This document shows, one piece after another, positions 1 to 8,964 of a stretch of 52,072 bases of DNA. The stretch covers positions 1-52,072 of the forward strand of contig NZ_RCNR01000032.1 of NCBI RefSeq assembly GCF_009725985.1, given 5' to 3'. A program made the position numbers and the translations under genes. Within the stretch, counting starts at the first letter, position 1; every line of letters begins with the position of its first letter. Source of the DNA: Zobellia amurskyensis. Lineage in GTDB: Bacteria; Bacteroidota; Bacteroidia; Flavobacteriales; Flavobacteriaceae. The notes under the pieces are model-generated. The model searched no databases, was not told the origin of the DNA, and saw nothing but the letters and a program-made list of their open reading frames with translations.

Positions 1-469
1 AATTAAAGTCGATTTTAAATTGACTGAAGGTGCAAACAGTGGAATCAAGTATTATGTTGATACCGAGCTAAATAAAGGTGAAGGCTCTTCCATAGGATTG
101 GAGTATCAGATTTTAGATGATGCAAAACACCCAGATGCCAAAAAAGGAAATCATGAAGGTAGCCGTACGGTTTCCTCGCTTTATGACTTAATCAAAGCGG
201 ATCCAAATAAACCGATCAAAGCTATTGGAGAGTGGAACACAGCACACATTGTATCAAAAGACAACCATGTAGAGCATTATCTAAACGGAGCTAAAGTATT
301 GGAGTATGAGCGTAAGAGCGATGACTACAGAAAACTGGTTTCGGAAAGCAAATATGCCAAATGGCCCAATTTTGGAGAATTAGAGAGAGGACAGATTTTA
401 TTACAGGACCATGGTGATAGAGTTAGCTTTAAAAACATCAAAATCAAAACACCTAAAGAAGATAAGTAA
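1..469 (+). CDS. DUF1080 / 3-keto-disaccharide hydrolase domain protein, 3' part
   Basis: The reading frame is already open at base 2, so the gene starts before the window; an internal TTG at 20 is not its start. About 155 residues are visible. They look like the C-terminal half of a DUF1080 domain, a concanavalin-like beta-sandwich: '[10 protein letters not shown]', 'GLEYQILDD', 'GEWNTAHIV' followed by '[14 protein letters not shown]', and the closing '[18 protein letters not shown]'. Members of this family bind or hydrolyse 3-keto-glycosides; the exact substrate cannot be read here. The stop codon overlaps the start of the next gene by one base (TAATG), so the two are probably translationally coupled. 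The family call is firm; the hydrolase activity is inferred from family knowledge. Confidence 0.85.
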   Translation, partial: IKVDFKLTEGANSGIKYYVDTELNKGEGSSIGLEYQILDDAKHPDAKKGNHEGSRTVSSLYDLIKADPNKPIKAIGEWNTAHIVSKDNHVEHYLNGAKVLEYERKSDDYRKLVSESKYAKWPNFGELERGQILLQDHGDRVSFKNIKIKTPKEDK

Positions 470-1797
470 TGACTACTAGAAGAAATTTTATAAAAAAAAC
501 TGCAACAGGCTCAATGGCTTTAACGTTTGGCGGACTTGTTATGCCTTCTATGGCTCATGCTAATATTCTTGGTGCCAATGACCATATTAATTGTGCGATT
601 ATTGGTGTTAGAAGTAGAGCTAAAGCTCATGTAATGGCTATTCACGCACAAAAAAATGCTAAAATTATCTATAGCTGTGATGTAGATGATACTATTCTTG
701 AAGAGCATAATTTATGGTGCCAAGAGAATATTGGTTACATCCCTAAAAATGAAAAGGATTTTAGAAAAGTTTTAGAAGATAAGGATGTAGATGCCGTCTT
801 TATAGCTACGCCGGAACATTGGCATGCACCAATGGCCATTATGGCTTTGCAGGCAGGAAAACATGTATACGTAGAAAAACCGTGTAGCCACAATCCATAT
901 GAAAATGATTTGTTGGTAGCAGCTCATAAAAAATATGGGAAAAAAGTACAGATGGGGAACCAACAGAGATCGGCAAGAACTTCTATAATGGGTGTAAAAG
1001 ACATTAGAGATGGTGTAATTGGTGATGTATATAAAGGTGAGGCCTATTACAGCAATAACCGAGGTTCAATTGGCATAGGAAATGAAATAGCTGTTCCAGA
1101 TACGTTGGATTGGGACATGTGGCAAGGTCCTGCGCCAAGAGAAAAATATAGAGATAACATTCACCCGTACAACTGGCATTGGTTTAAGACATGGGGTACA
1201 GGAGAGGTGCACAACAACGGTACACATGAAATTGATATATGTCGTTGGGCATTGGGTGTAGATTTACCGGAAAGTGTAACTTCTTTTGGAGGTAAATATA
1301 CGTTTAAGGATGATTGGCAGTTTGTAGACAACCAACAGGTTACGTATGCTTATGCCGATGATAAATTTATTACGTGGACAGGACATAGCCGTGGTATGAT
1401 AGTACCTAGCCAACCGGGCCGTGGCGCTACTATTTATGGCAGTAAAGGTATTATTCAGTTAGACCGAAACTTTTATAAGTTGTATGATTTGGATGGTAAC
1501 CTTTTAAAGGAAGAAAAAGAAGGTGCGGCCAGTGCCACTACCAATACAATGGGTCAAGGGCAGTTAGATGTAAACCATGTAGGTAACTTCTTTGAGTCTA
1601 TAAGAACCGATAAATCTTTGCATTCAGATATTCAAGATGCCAGTATCTCTACAATGCTTTGTCACTTAGGTAACATAGCTCAGGATGCAGGTGAAACCTT
1701 GAAAATTGACCAGACTACTGGTAAAATTCTGAACAATAAAAAGGCAATGGCCAATTGGAAAAGGGAATATGCCAAAGGTTGGGAACCTAAGCTATAA
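469..1797 (+). CDS. Tat-exported Gfo/Idh/MocA family oxidoreductase
   Basis: 442 residues. The N-terminus has a twin-arginine signal (TTRRNFIKK, then a hydrophobic stretch to about residue 31), so the enzyme is probably exported folded with its NAD(P) cofactor. The Rossmann part follows ('INCAIIGVRSRAKAHV'), then 'ATPEHWH' and the family's catalytic EKP motif (E136-K137-P138 in 'HVYVEKPCSHNP'). The C-terminal half has 'WHWFKTWGTGEVHNNGTHE', typical of the exported Bacteroidota branch. These enzymes oxidise or reduce sugars or cyclitols. Coupling to a DUF1080 gene suggests 3-keto-glycoside chemistry in the periplasm, which is an inference. A terminator follows. Confidence 0.88.
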   Translation: MTTRRNFIKKTATGSMALTFGGLVMPSMAHANILGANDHINCAIIGVRSRAKAHVMAIHAQKNAKIIYSCDVDDTILEEHNLWCQENIGYIPKNEKDFRKVLEDKDVDAVFIATPEHWHAPMAIMALQAGKHVYVEKPCSHNPYENDLLVAAHKKYGKKVQMGNQQRSARTSIMGVKDIRDGVIGDVYKGEAYYSNNRGSIGIGNEIAVPDTLDWDMWQGPAPREKYRDNIHPYNWHWFKTWGTGEVHNNGTHEIDICRWALGVDLPESVTSFGGKYTFKDDWQFVDNQQVTYAYADDKFITWTGHSRGMIVPSQPGRGATIYGSKGIIQLDRNFYKLYDLDGNLLKEEKEGAASATTNTMGQGQLDVNHVGNFFESIRTDKSLHSDIQDASISTMLCHLGNIAQDAGETLKIDQTTGKILNNKKAMANWKREYAKGWEPKL

Positions 1798-1846
1798 CAC
1801 CTAATTCCAAAAAGAGAAAATGTAACCCGTTTTGTTTTTGTTTTTT

Positions 1847-1882
1847 AAGGTCCGTGTGAGTTATTCATACGGACCTTTTTTA
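1847..1882. terminator. Rho-independent terminator, possibly bidirectional
   Basis: AAGGTCCGT (1847-1855) pairs with ACGGACCTT (1869-1877). The stem extends inward with one mismatch and is followed by a T run on the plus strand. It sits between convergent genes: the oxidoreductase ends at 1797 and the haloperoxidase-like gene ends at 1934. Confidence 0.85.
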
Positions 1883-1933
1883 TGTATAACTTTTTATTTA
1901 GAAGGAAAATACAAGATGTAATTGAGATAAATC

Positions 1934-4105
1934 TTAACGTCTAATTACTTTTTGACGATGCACGGTAACACCTTCGTTGTTCTTTATAGTTAAAACATAC
2001 ACACCAGATGAAAGTCCTGAAGTATCAATTTTAGATGAAGCATTGAAATCAATTTTTTCAGTATGTGCTAATTCACCGTTCATATTAAATAGTTGAACCG
2101 TACATTGGCCCTGCAAATCTGTAGTGAGGTTCATTTCCTGTTGAAATGGAATAGGAAACAGAATGGCGCTGGTATCGTTTTTTTCGGAGGTTTGTTGAGC
2201 GCCGAAAAGACGTTCCGCCTTTGCGAAAGCCCGTTTACCAATTTCGTCACCTATCAATCTTCCAGGTATATCATCTATTGGCGGATGTATACCACCCCAA
2301 ATTCTTGAAAGACTTGTTTGATCGGAAGCATCCCTATAGGTGGCCCATTGTAAAGTAAAGTCTTCGGAAGGGCCATCTTCAAATACTAGAAATTGATTGG
2401 CTTTAATGTCAAAAGTTCCCATACCTCCAGGGAAAAAAGCATCTCCCGTTAATTGGGTCATTATTTCTGCAGCTGCTCTAGAAAAAGTGGAATGTCCGGA
2501 AACATAACCTGCAAAAGGAGGAGTAACAAAAGTGCCGCGTTGGTACGGCCACCAGTGTGTTCCTAAAATCCAACCAACACCGGCAACATCGTTTTCTGGA
2601 TCGTTGATGAAGTCTGGACCTCGCCATGCTTTAATTTTAATTTCTCCAACTAATTCACCCATATTCCCCGCCAAGGGGTCATTCTCATCAATAAGTTCAA
2701 TTAAATCAGGGATTAGAGGTATGCCCTGTGGATCAAAGTTGGGTAAAGAAGAGTCGCTACTTTGTCCTTTGCCGGACATATATCTTATTGCCGAAATAGG
2801 TCTAACATAATCAAAATGGCCCTTAATGCCCCATGTGGCAATAGCCGAATCATGCATGGCACCGCCAAGTGCTAAATAGGATTTTACATCCCATTCCAAA
2901 TCATTAACAGTAGGACCTTCTCCTTTAAATTTTTTAGAAACTAATGGGTGGTCACTTACATAATTAAGAATAGTGTACCAATGTCCAGGAGGTGTTTCAG
3001 AATCAGGTCCATCTGCCCAAAACTCGGCAAGCACTCTGGTATAATCTGATCGTTTTACAAATTGAGGTGCGTACGGTTGGTTTGTATAGGGGTTGAGGTT
3101 CCAACCCTGACCAATATCCCCACCTTCCATAAGGTCATAGAAATTTCTGTAGGCATCAAAAGTAGTAGGGTAGGTGTCAATAGAAACATTACCCAAACCC
3201 GCAGGCGAAATATCAATTTCTGTAGCATCTTCAGGGTCTAAATGTGCAGACCATGCAGCTACTAAAGTAAAATTCCATTTGTAGGGGTCGTTAATCCCGT
3301 CGGACATGGAATTTTCTATTTGTGGTGGTTCTTCCGTATCAAAATATAAATGTGAGTCAAAACCGTTATTCTTTATTTGTAAGTTGGCCGCGTCTAATGC
3401 AAATGGTACAACAGCACCCCATTCAGGCCCCAGAAAATCGGGTATAGCTACAGGAACCGAATTCCCGGATTGATCAATAAATAGGTCAAAAGACAACGGT
3501 TGCCAATGGTTGGGATCTATATTGGTAATATCTTGGTATTCCGCTAAAACCAATGGAGGATTAAGAGGTTCATAAAGTTGATTGCCATATTCAAAATTTT
3601 CATTGGCCCCGTCCTGTCTGCCAAAAGCAATCATTTCATTGCCTAAATAGTTTCCCAAAGCGGCATATGATCCGTTACTATAATCAGTAGAGGTAAATTG
3701 TGGGTCATAGCCAAAAGACGAGAACAGCTCGTTTATATTGTTTAGAGTTTCCGTTGCTCCCGGAGAAGTAGAAAAGCGATGTGTTAGTAACCTGAATAGC
3801 GCATAGCTCATAATTTCTTGCCGAGCACTATCAACATTACCAGGTTGCAAAATACCATTATATCTACAATCGTAACCGCCATAGTTCTGGCCAAGAAAAA
3901 CAGTCTGTGCATTATTGTCAAATAAGGCCCAAGCATCATACATTAATACGGAACTGTGATACAGATTACGAGCATGTACCGTGGGTCTGGCATAATCTGA
4001 TCGTATAGCATCCAGTAATACTTCATTCCATTGTCTGGCAACGGATTGCTGCGCATTGGCTGTACATACGGCACAGAAAAGAAGTAATAGCAGTAGTTTT
4101 TTCAT
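1934..4105 (-). CDS. Secreted vanadium-dependent haloperoxidase-like protein (PAP2 fold) with T9SS sorting domain
   Basis: 723 residues. A Sec signal peptide covers about residues 1-18 (MKKLLLLLLFCAVCTANA). The mature N-terminus 'ARQWNEVLLDAIRSDYARPT' is typical of the bacterial vanadium chloroperoxidase-like group. Vanadate-site motifs are visible: SGH (S536-G537-H538) in 'GYVSGHSTFSRAA', and R601 followed by 'WGGIHPPIDD' with H607, the likely axial ligand. Residues from about 650 to 723 form a type IX secretion C-terminal domain ending 'SGLSSGVYVLTIKNNEG'. It is far larger than the roughly 450-residue iodoperoxidases known from Zobellia. A LacI-type regulator lies 36 bases upstream on the same strand. 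Acid phosphatase activity is the alternative for this fold; halide specificity cannot be read. Confidence 0.85.
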   Translation of the reverse strand: MKKLLLLLLFCAVCTANAQQSVARQWNEVLLDAIRSDYARPTVHARNLYHSSVLMYDAWALFDNNAQTVFLGQNYGGYDCRYNGILQPGNVDSARQEIMSYALFRLLTHRFSTSPGATETLNNINELFSSFGYDPQFTSTDYSNGSYAALGNYLGNEMIAFGRQDGANENFEYGNQLYEPLNPPLVLAEYQDITNIDPNHWQPLSFDLFIDQSGNSVPVAIPDFLGPEWGAVVPFALDAANLQIKNNGFDSHLYFDTEEPPQIENSMSDGINDPYKWNFTLVAAWSAHLDPEDATEIDISPAGLGNVSIDTYPTTFDAYRNFYDLMEGGDIGQGWNLNPYTNQPYAPQFVKRSDYTRVLAEFWADGPDSETPPGHWYTILNYVSDHPLVSKKFKGEGPTVNDLEWDVKSYLALGGAMHDSAIATWGIKGHFDYVRPISAIRYMSGKGQSSDSSLPNFDPQGIPLIPDLIELIDENDPLAGNMGELVGEIKIKAWRGPDFINDPENDVAGVGWILGTHWWPYQRGTFVTPPFAGYVSGHSTFSRAAAEIMTQLTGDAFFPGGMGTFDIKANQFLVFEDGPSEDFTLQWATYRDASDQTSLSRIWGGIHPPIDDIPGRLIGDEIGKRAFAKAERLFGAQQTSEKNDTSAILFPIPFQQEMNLTTDLQGQCTVQLFNMNGELAHTEKIDFNASSKIDTSGLSSGVYVLTIKNNEGVTVHRQKVIRR

Positions 4106-4141
4106 TGGTCGGTCTGTACGTAAAGCGCTATACTCTGTAAT

Positions 4142-5209
4142 CTAAACGGCGTACTCAATAGTGTTAGCAACATCAAAATAGTCCACATTTTCCTTGGTAA
4201 CTATATTTATGGCTGAATTGTATTTAGGTTTCGGGGTTTTGTTTAATAACAAATATTCAGTGAGTATTTTTAGTCCCATGTAGCCTTGTTCAAAAGGGTT
4301 TTGGTCTATGGCAAAATCTATAGACCCCTTTCTAATGTAATCAAGATTGTCTAAATGGGTGTCATAGCCAATGGTCCGAATGGTGTTAAGACCTCTGCTT
4401 TCTAGAAATTTGGCAATCATGAAAATAGCACTTGAGGGTACGAAAATGCCAGAAATCTGCTTATCGTTTTCCAATTCTCTGGACAGCGCTTTTTCAATCA
4501 TTTCCGTATCAAAATCATCAATGATTATTTTTTGAATCTTTTTACCATCACTATGGTCCGAAAAATAATCTAGAAAACCTTTTATTCTAGTCTCTATCGC
4601 TAAATGCCTGCCCACATTTTTTTGAGAAGTTAATATGGCTACGGATTCTTTGGGCTTTGTTATCAGGTTCATCATTTTGCCACACAAGTAACCACTCTGT
4701 AACGCATTTTGACCAATATAAGTAAGCTTGTCCGACGTGTCCAAATCAATATTTATAAAGACACAGGGTATTTCCTTTTCTTTTAGTTTCTCTACAAATG
4801 CTAATGAGGTATTATAGAAAAAAGGGGCAAAAACAATCCCGTTCGGCTTTAAATCTAAAATTTTATCTAGCGCCTCTTCGTATGATTTCAAATCATATTG
4901 ATCAAAGAAAAACTTGTGTGTTTCTACACCATATTTTTGAATTTCCTTAGCGGCCGATTTCATTCCTAAATGTGGCCCGTGCCAAAAGTGATTTTTAGAA
5001 ACCACAGAAGGGATAAGCGTAGCGATTCTATATTTCTTCTTGAAGGCCAGTGTGCTGGCAAGAATGTTTCTTTCAAAATCGTACTTATCAAGTAATTTCT
5101 GAACTTTTTCCCTAGTCTTAGGGGATACTCCAGGACGCTTATGAATTACCCTGTCTACCGTACCTGTTGAAACCTTGGCTTCTTCGGCAATATCCTTAAT
5201 CGTTTTCAA
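4142..5209 (-). CDS. LacI/GalR-family transcriptional regulator
   Basis: 355 residues. The N-terminal helix-turn-helix is clear ('TIKDIAEEAKVSTGTVDRVI', then 'KRPGVSPKTREKVQKLL'), followed by the hinge region and a periplasmic-binding-protein-like effector domain from about residue 60 ('YRIATLIPSV', 'GIVFAPFFYNTSL', 'IRTIGYDTHLDNLDYIRKG'). The effector is probably a sugar or related small molecule. It is transcribed towards the haloperoxidase-like gene, 36 bases away, so both are probably in one operon. A perfect 13-base palindrome 22 bases before its start codon is a candidate autoregulatory operator. Confidence 0.9.
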   Translation of the reverse strand: MKTIKDIAEEAKVSTGTVDRVIHKRPGVSPKTREKVQKLLDKYDFERNILASTLAFKKKYRIATLIPSVVSKNHFWHGPHLGMKSAAKEIQKYGVETHKFFFDQYDLKSYEEALDKILDLKPNGIVFAPFFYNTSLAFVEKLKEKEIPCVFINIDLDTSDKLTYIGQNALQSGYLCGKMMNLITKPKESVAILTSQKNVGRHLAIETRIKGFLDYFSDHSDGKKIQKIIIDDFDTEMIEKALSRELENDKQISGIFVPSSAIFMIAKFLESRGLNTIRTIGYDTHLDNLDYIRKGSIDFAIDQNPFEQGYMGLKILTEYLLLNKTPKPKYNSAINIVTKENVDYFDVANTIEYAV

Positions 5210-5230
5210 TAAAGTAGTTTATAATGTAGT

Positions 5231-5243
5231 ATTCAACTTGAAT
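5231..5243. promoter_or_regulatory. Palindromic operator candidate upstream of the LacI-type gene
   Basis: ATTCAACTTGAAT is a perfect palindrome around a central C, typical in size and symmetry of a LacI-family operator. It lies 22-34 bases upstream of the regulator's ATG. Binding by the adjacent regulator is an inference. Confidence 0.5.
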
Positions 5244-5285
5244 GTACTCCGTATTTAAATTATTGTAGTTGAATTATTTGTAAGT

Positions 5286-5293
5286 CAAATATA
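5286..5293 (-). promoter_or_regulatory. Possible Bacteroidota -7 element for the LacI-type gene
   Basis: On the minus strand this reads TATATTTG, matching the TAnnTTTG consensus of the Bacteroidota primary sigma factor. I see no convincing -33 TTG at the usual distance. A second match (TATGTTTG, 5366-5359) lies further upstream. If the first is used, the palindrome at 5231-5243 would lie just downstream of the transcription start, a repressing position. Confidence 0.3.
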
Positions 5294-5456
5294 GGGATAA
5301 TTCTAGTCTTATAAAACTACTTAAAGTATTTTGTGTACGCACACGATTTTGGCTGTCCCAAACATAAATTCAATTCTAAGGCTAATACCAGTAGGGGGTA
5401 CGCCAAAAACTAAAACTGTGACTTAACCGATTAAATAAAAATAGGGAAGAAAGACT

Positions 5457-5783
5457 TTAAGAGCTGTAGAGGTTCTTTTTGGTATTTCTAAGGGTTTGGA
5501 TTTCCTTTGAGGCGTAAACTAAACTTTTACGGGCTCCTTTTCTGTTTTGGGAAACTAATGTAGAGATGCGATTTAAGCGGGATTTTACCCGAACCAGTTT
5601 AATGTTGAACTCGCGAACAGCTTCAAATTTACTTGAGGGATATTTAGGGAAGTTACTTTCAAACGTTCTTTTTAATTGACGAACCTGTCTATTTAATTTA
5701 TTCAGGTTTCTTTTTAAAGCGTTCTTATTTGTATTTGTTTTAACTGAACTTTTCTTTTTAGATATTCTAGACGTATTATACAT
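5457..5783 (-). CDS. Small, very basic hypothetical protein
   Basis: 108 residues, rich in Lys and Arg with few acidic residues ('RNLNKLNRQVRQLKRTF', 'RVKSRLNRISTLVSQNRKG'). The heptad-like spacing of Leu/Ile suggests helices or a short coiled coil. There is no signal peptide or membrane segment. I do not recognise the family; charge and size would fit a nucleic-acid-binding protein, but nothing in the sequence proves this. It stands alone, separated from the upstream catalase cassette by a strong terminator. Confidence 0.6.
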   Translation of the reverse strand: MYNTSRISKKKSSVKTNTNKNALKRNLNKLNRQVRQLKRTFESNFPKYPSSKFEAVREFNIKLVRVKSRLNRISTLVSQNRKGARKSLVYASKEIQTLRNTKKNLYSS

Positions 5784-5920
5784 AGGGAATGATTTTTTCC
5801 AAAATTAAACACCTCCTAATTTTACAAAGTGTGCTATTGGTTCAAATCTTGTCTCAATAGCTGAAGGTCTTTAGTAGAAGAGAATTCATTTCAAATTTTG
5901 CGACCTAGGTTTAAAGGGAT

Positions 5921-5954
5921 AAAAAAAGCCTGAAGTTAAAAACTTCAGGCTTTA
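5921..5954 (-). terminator. Strong terminator of the catalase cassette
   Basis: AAAGCCTGAAGTT (5925-5937) and AACTTCAGGCTTT (5941-5953) form a perfect 13-bp stem around a three-base loop. A T run follows on the minus strand, just after the gene ending at 5972. It could also work on the plus strand. Confidence 0.9.
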
Positions 5955-5971
5955 AAAAAGGTAAACATTCC

Positions 5972-6316
5972 TTATTTGGCATCTCCGGGCAACAAATCTT
6001 TGTCCTTGATATTCTGTTCTGGAATTGTTTCTAGAAACTCATATAGTTCTGCATCGGCACTGGGTCCGTACCCTGTTAATAACGTTCCTTTGCCACCGTC
6101 GTTAGTTTCCATTACATAGAGTAATGACATATCTGAGGGATTACTCATGCCCTCATAGCGATGCTCTTTAACGATAGTAATATCCTTGGCGGCATATGCT
6201 TTATCTGATTTAGTGCTTCTCAATTCTCCTTTAATGAACCGATACGAGTCTGTATACCCTAATTTCTCGTAACTTTTTATATAATCGGTTTCGTGCTTTG
6301 CATATTCATTATTCAT
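5972..6316 (-). CDS. Small conserved Bacteroidota protein ('phosphoribosylpyrophosphate synthetase'-labelled family)
   Basis: 114 residues with no signal peptide. The core 'EHRYEGMSNPSDMSLLYVME' followed by 'GKGTLLTGYGPSADAE' matches a short family in Bacteroidota that databases often label phosphoribosylpyrophosphate synthetase. The protein is far too short for that enzyme and lacks its motifs, so the label is almost certainly wrong. It is the last gene of the catalase cassette, 24 bases after katE, and ends at a strong terminator. A stress-related role is suggested only by position. Confidence 0.7.
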   Translation of the reverse strand: MNNEYAKHETDYIKSYEKLGYTDSYRFIKGELRSTKSDKAYAAKDITIVKEHRYEGMSNPSDMSLLYVMETNDGGKGTLLTGYGPSADAELYEFLETIPEQNIKDKDLLPGDAK

Positions 6317-6340
6317 GATGTTTTCTTTTAAATATTAAAC

Positions 6341-8482
6341 TTAAGCGGGTATTTTTTCCGCTTTTTCTCTTCTCTTCCAATTACGATGTTTTGCGATAGC
6401 CTTTATAAAAGCTTCCGGTTTACCATTTACAAATAAGGCATCGTCACCTGTGATATCGGATATGGCCGTATTTTTCAAAAACGCTTCGGCTTCTCCATTT
6501 ACTGCAATGGCTTTGCAATGTTTATAGCTTTCGTTAACGAATTTGGTAAACTTGGCTTGTGCTGATATAGCTTCTATAGATGACTTCCCTCCAGGGATAT
6601 AAACCGCATCAAAAAGTACGCTTTCGGTGGTCATGATTGAAGCATCAACTTTATGTTCCATACCTTCATCACAAGTAACCGTACCACCATGCGGAGCGAT
6701 TAATTTAACCATGGCTCCCTCTTTTTCCAAAGCATCTTTCACCGTTTTAAATTGGCTCATACTAAAACCATCGCCTACCAAAACCGCGATCTGTCTTGTT
6801 ACAATTGAGCTGAAATCCGTATTGGCCTGACTGAGTTTAGGCGATTCATCTAAATATATTTTCTTTTCCGTGGGCTGTTGGGCCTCAACATCAGCATCTG
6901 CGCCTATAGCTTGGTTAACCGGTTGCTCAATAGAGGAAGGAACTTTCATTCCCAGATTTTTAGCCACTTTTTCGGCCAAGTCAGCATCAATCTTATCAAT
7001 TAAATAAAGCATTCGCTCTTTTATATGTTTGATATCACATTTACCCAATTCAAAGGAATATGCACCAACTACATGTTCTTTTTCCCAATCTGAAAGACTT
7101 CTATAAAATAATGCAGGTTGAGAGAAATGATCATTAAAACTTTCGCTTCGAGTTCTTATTTTATTGGCATCGATACGCTCTTGGTACGATTCAAATCCGC
7201 CTTCTTCAACCGAAGAAAGATACGGGCATCCACCGCCAATTGAATTTGGGAAATAAGCAGTTCGTCCTTTCGGGATTTCAGTTTGCATATGACCATCACG
7301 TTGGTTGTTTCGTGCTTCTCCAACAGGTTTATTAATAGGAATCTGATGGAAATTGTGTGTGCCTAATCTAGAAAGCTGTGTATCACGATAAGAAAATAAC
7401 CGCCCCTGTAAAAGCGGGTCGTTAGTGAAATCTATACCAGGAACAATACTACCGGGCATGAAAGCAACCTGCTCCGTTTCGGCAAAGAAATTTTCCGGAT
7501 TTCTGTTCAGGACCATTTTACCTACAATTTTAACGGGCACCATTTCTTCTGGAATCAATTTTGTAGGATCTAAGAGGTCAAAATCAAACTTATGCTCATC
7601 TTCCTCAGGAACTATTTGTAGCCCCAGTTCCCATTCCGGATAATGTCCGGCTTCAATAGCATCCCATAAATCCCTTCTATGAAAATCAGAATCTGCACCA
7701 CTAATCTTAACGGCTTCGTCCCAAGTCACAGAATGCACACCTAATTTTGGTTTCCAATGAAACTTTACAAAATGTGCTTTACCTTCTTTATTTATAAGCC
7801 GAAAGGTGTGAATGCCAAAACCTTCCATCATACGCAAGCTGCGAGGTATGGCCCTATCGCTCATAACCCAAATGTGATTGTGCAATGTTTCTGGTGTAAG
7901 TGAAACAAAGTCGTAAAACGTATCATGGGCTGATGCCGCCTGAGGTATTTCTTGATGTGGCTCAGGTTTAACCGAGTGGATTAAATCCGGAAATTTCATG
8001 GCGTCTTGTATGAAGAAGATAGGCATATTATTACCTACCAAATCCCATGTACCCTCGTCCGTATAAAATTTTACTGCAAATCCGCGAACATCCCTGGCCA
8101 AATCTGTTGACCCTTTTGAGCCTGCTACGGTAGAGAATCGTGCAAAAACTGGAGTTTTTCGAGATGTATCGGTAAAAATCCCCGCTTTTGAGTATTCTTC
8201 TATACTATCATATAATTCAAAATAACCATGTGCTCCGCTTCCTCGGGCATGAACAATTCGCTCTGGAATGCGCTCATGATCAAAGTTGTGAATTTTTTCA
8301 CGCAGTAGAAAATCTTCTAATAAGGTAGCTCCTCGCGCACCAGCTTTTAATGAGTTATTGGTATCGTTAACTTTGAGTCCTTGCCTGGTTGTTAGCGGTT
8401 TATTCTCATATTCTATAGTGGATTTTTTTAGTTGCTCATCTTTTTTTGTGCTTACTTTTTTAGATGTTTTTTCAGATTTCAT
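6341..8482 (-). CDS. katE: Large-subunit monofunctional catalase, HPII type
   Basis: 713 residues, the length of the large clade of haem catalases, which convert hydrogen peroxide to water and oxygen in the cytoplasm. The distal His is H78 in 'RIVHARGSGAHGYFE', the distal Asn is N151 in 'DLVGNNMPIFF', and the proximal haem Tyr is Y365 in 'RLFSYRDTQLSRLG'. After about residue 560 comes the DJ-1/PfpI-like flavodoxin-fold domain of this clade ('QIAVLVGDGFSMSQF', 'VKLIAPHGG', 'DAVYIPGGKSSIEAI'). The N-terminal 25 residues are a lysine- and serine-rich tail. Its neighbours on both sides are in the same orientation with short gaps. Confidence 0.95.
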   Translation of the reverse strand: MKSEKTSKKVSTKKDEQLKKSTIEYENKPLTTRQGLKVNDTNNSLKAGARGATLLEDFLLREKIHNFDHERIPERIVHARGSGAHGYFELYDSIEEYSKAGIFTDTSRKTPVFARFSTVAGSKGSTDLARDVRGFAVKFYTDEGTWDLVGNNMPIFFIQDAMKFPDLIHSVKPEPHQEIPQAASAHDTFYDFVSLTPETLHNHIWVMSDRAIPRSLRMMEGFGIHTFRLINKEGKAHFVKFHWKPKLGVHSVTWDEAVKISGADSDFHRRDLWDAIEAGHYPEWELGLQIVPEEDEHKFDFDLLDPTKLIPEEMVPVKIVGKMVLNRNPENFFAETEQVAFMPGSIVPGIDFTNDPLLQGRLFSYRDTQLSRLGTHNFHQIPINKPVGEARNNQRDGHMQTEIPKGRTAYFPNSIGGGCPYLSSVEEGGFESYQERIDANKIRTRSESFNDHFSQPALFYRSLSDWEKEHVVGAYSFELGKCDIKHIKERMLYLIDKIDADLAEKVAKNLGMKVPSSIEQPVNQAIGADADVEAQQPTEKKIYLDESPKLSQANTDFSSIVTRQIAVLVGDGFSMSQFKTVKDALEKEGAMVKLIAPHGGTVTCDEGMEHKVDASIMTTESVLFDAVYIPGGKSSIEAISAQAKFTKFVNESYKHCKAIAVNGEAEAFLKNTAISDITGDDALFVNGKPEAFIKAIAKHRNWKRREKAEKIPA

Positions 8483-8550
8483 ATGAAGTTCATTTATAAA
8501 TAAATTATGGGGAATTCTTTTAATTGCGTGTAATCGTAAATTGAATTAGT

Positions 8551-8964
8551 CTAGTTCTCGGTAAGAGCTCTAATATGAACTAGAGCAAGAAGATCTGCCT
8601 TTATTTTTGTTGATTGCTCTAGTAGCAAACAAGCCAACGGGTTGGGTAGATTCATATCTATCATACACTCGCAAATCTCTAAGGCTTTTCTATCAAGTAA
8701 AGCAATGTTCAGATTTGATCCGGTGGTCATTTCCAAATAATTTTTCCCATACAGTTGGTTATGCCATGCATAGAAATCGGAAAGACCGACATTTTCTTCC
8801 GGTCTTATGGCCGTATGCCAGAGTTCTAGAATAAAATCTGAACGCTCTATGGCGCATTGCTCCATAAACATTCGCATTAAAGGATTTTTGGCATTTGCCG
8901 CACCTTCAATACATCTTATTTCACTAATGACATATACCTTTAAAAGTTGCTCAAGACATTCCAT
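8551..8964 (-). CDS. Putative ferritin-like four-helix protein, first gene of the catalase cassette
   Basis: 137 residues, predicted all-helical, with no signal peptide. Spaced Glu and His residues ('SEIRCIEGAANA', 'MEQCAIERSDFILELWHTA', 'EICECMIDMNLPNPLACLLLEQ') recall DUF2383/PA2169-type ferritin-like bundles, one of which is also encoded at 10799-11248, but the match is weak. Four cysteines are present. The gene lies 68 bases upstream of katE and is probably co-transcribed, which would fit an oxidative-stress or iron/peroxide role. That role is inferred from context only. Confidence 0.6.
   Translation of the reverse strand: MECLEQLLKVYVISEIRCIEGAANAKNPLMRMFMEQCAIERSDFILELWHTAIRPEENVGLSDFYAWHNQLYGKNYLEMTTGSNLNIALLDRKALEICECMIDMNLPNPLACLLLEQSTKIKADLLALVHIRALTEN

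Noticed and set aside
5972-6316. Reading the small protein as a phosphoribosylpyrophosphate synthetase
   Set aside because: At 114 residues, without the ribose-phosphate or PPi-binding motifs, it cannot be that enzyme.
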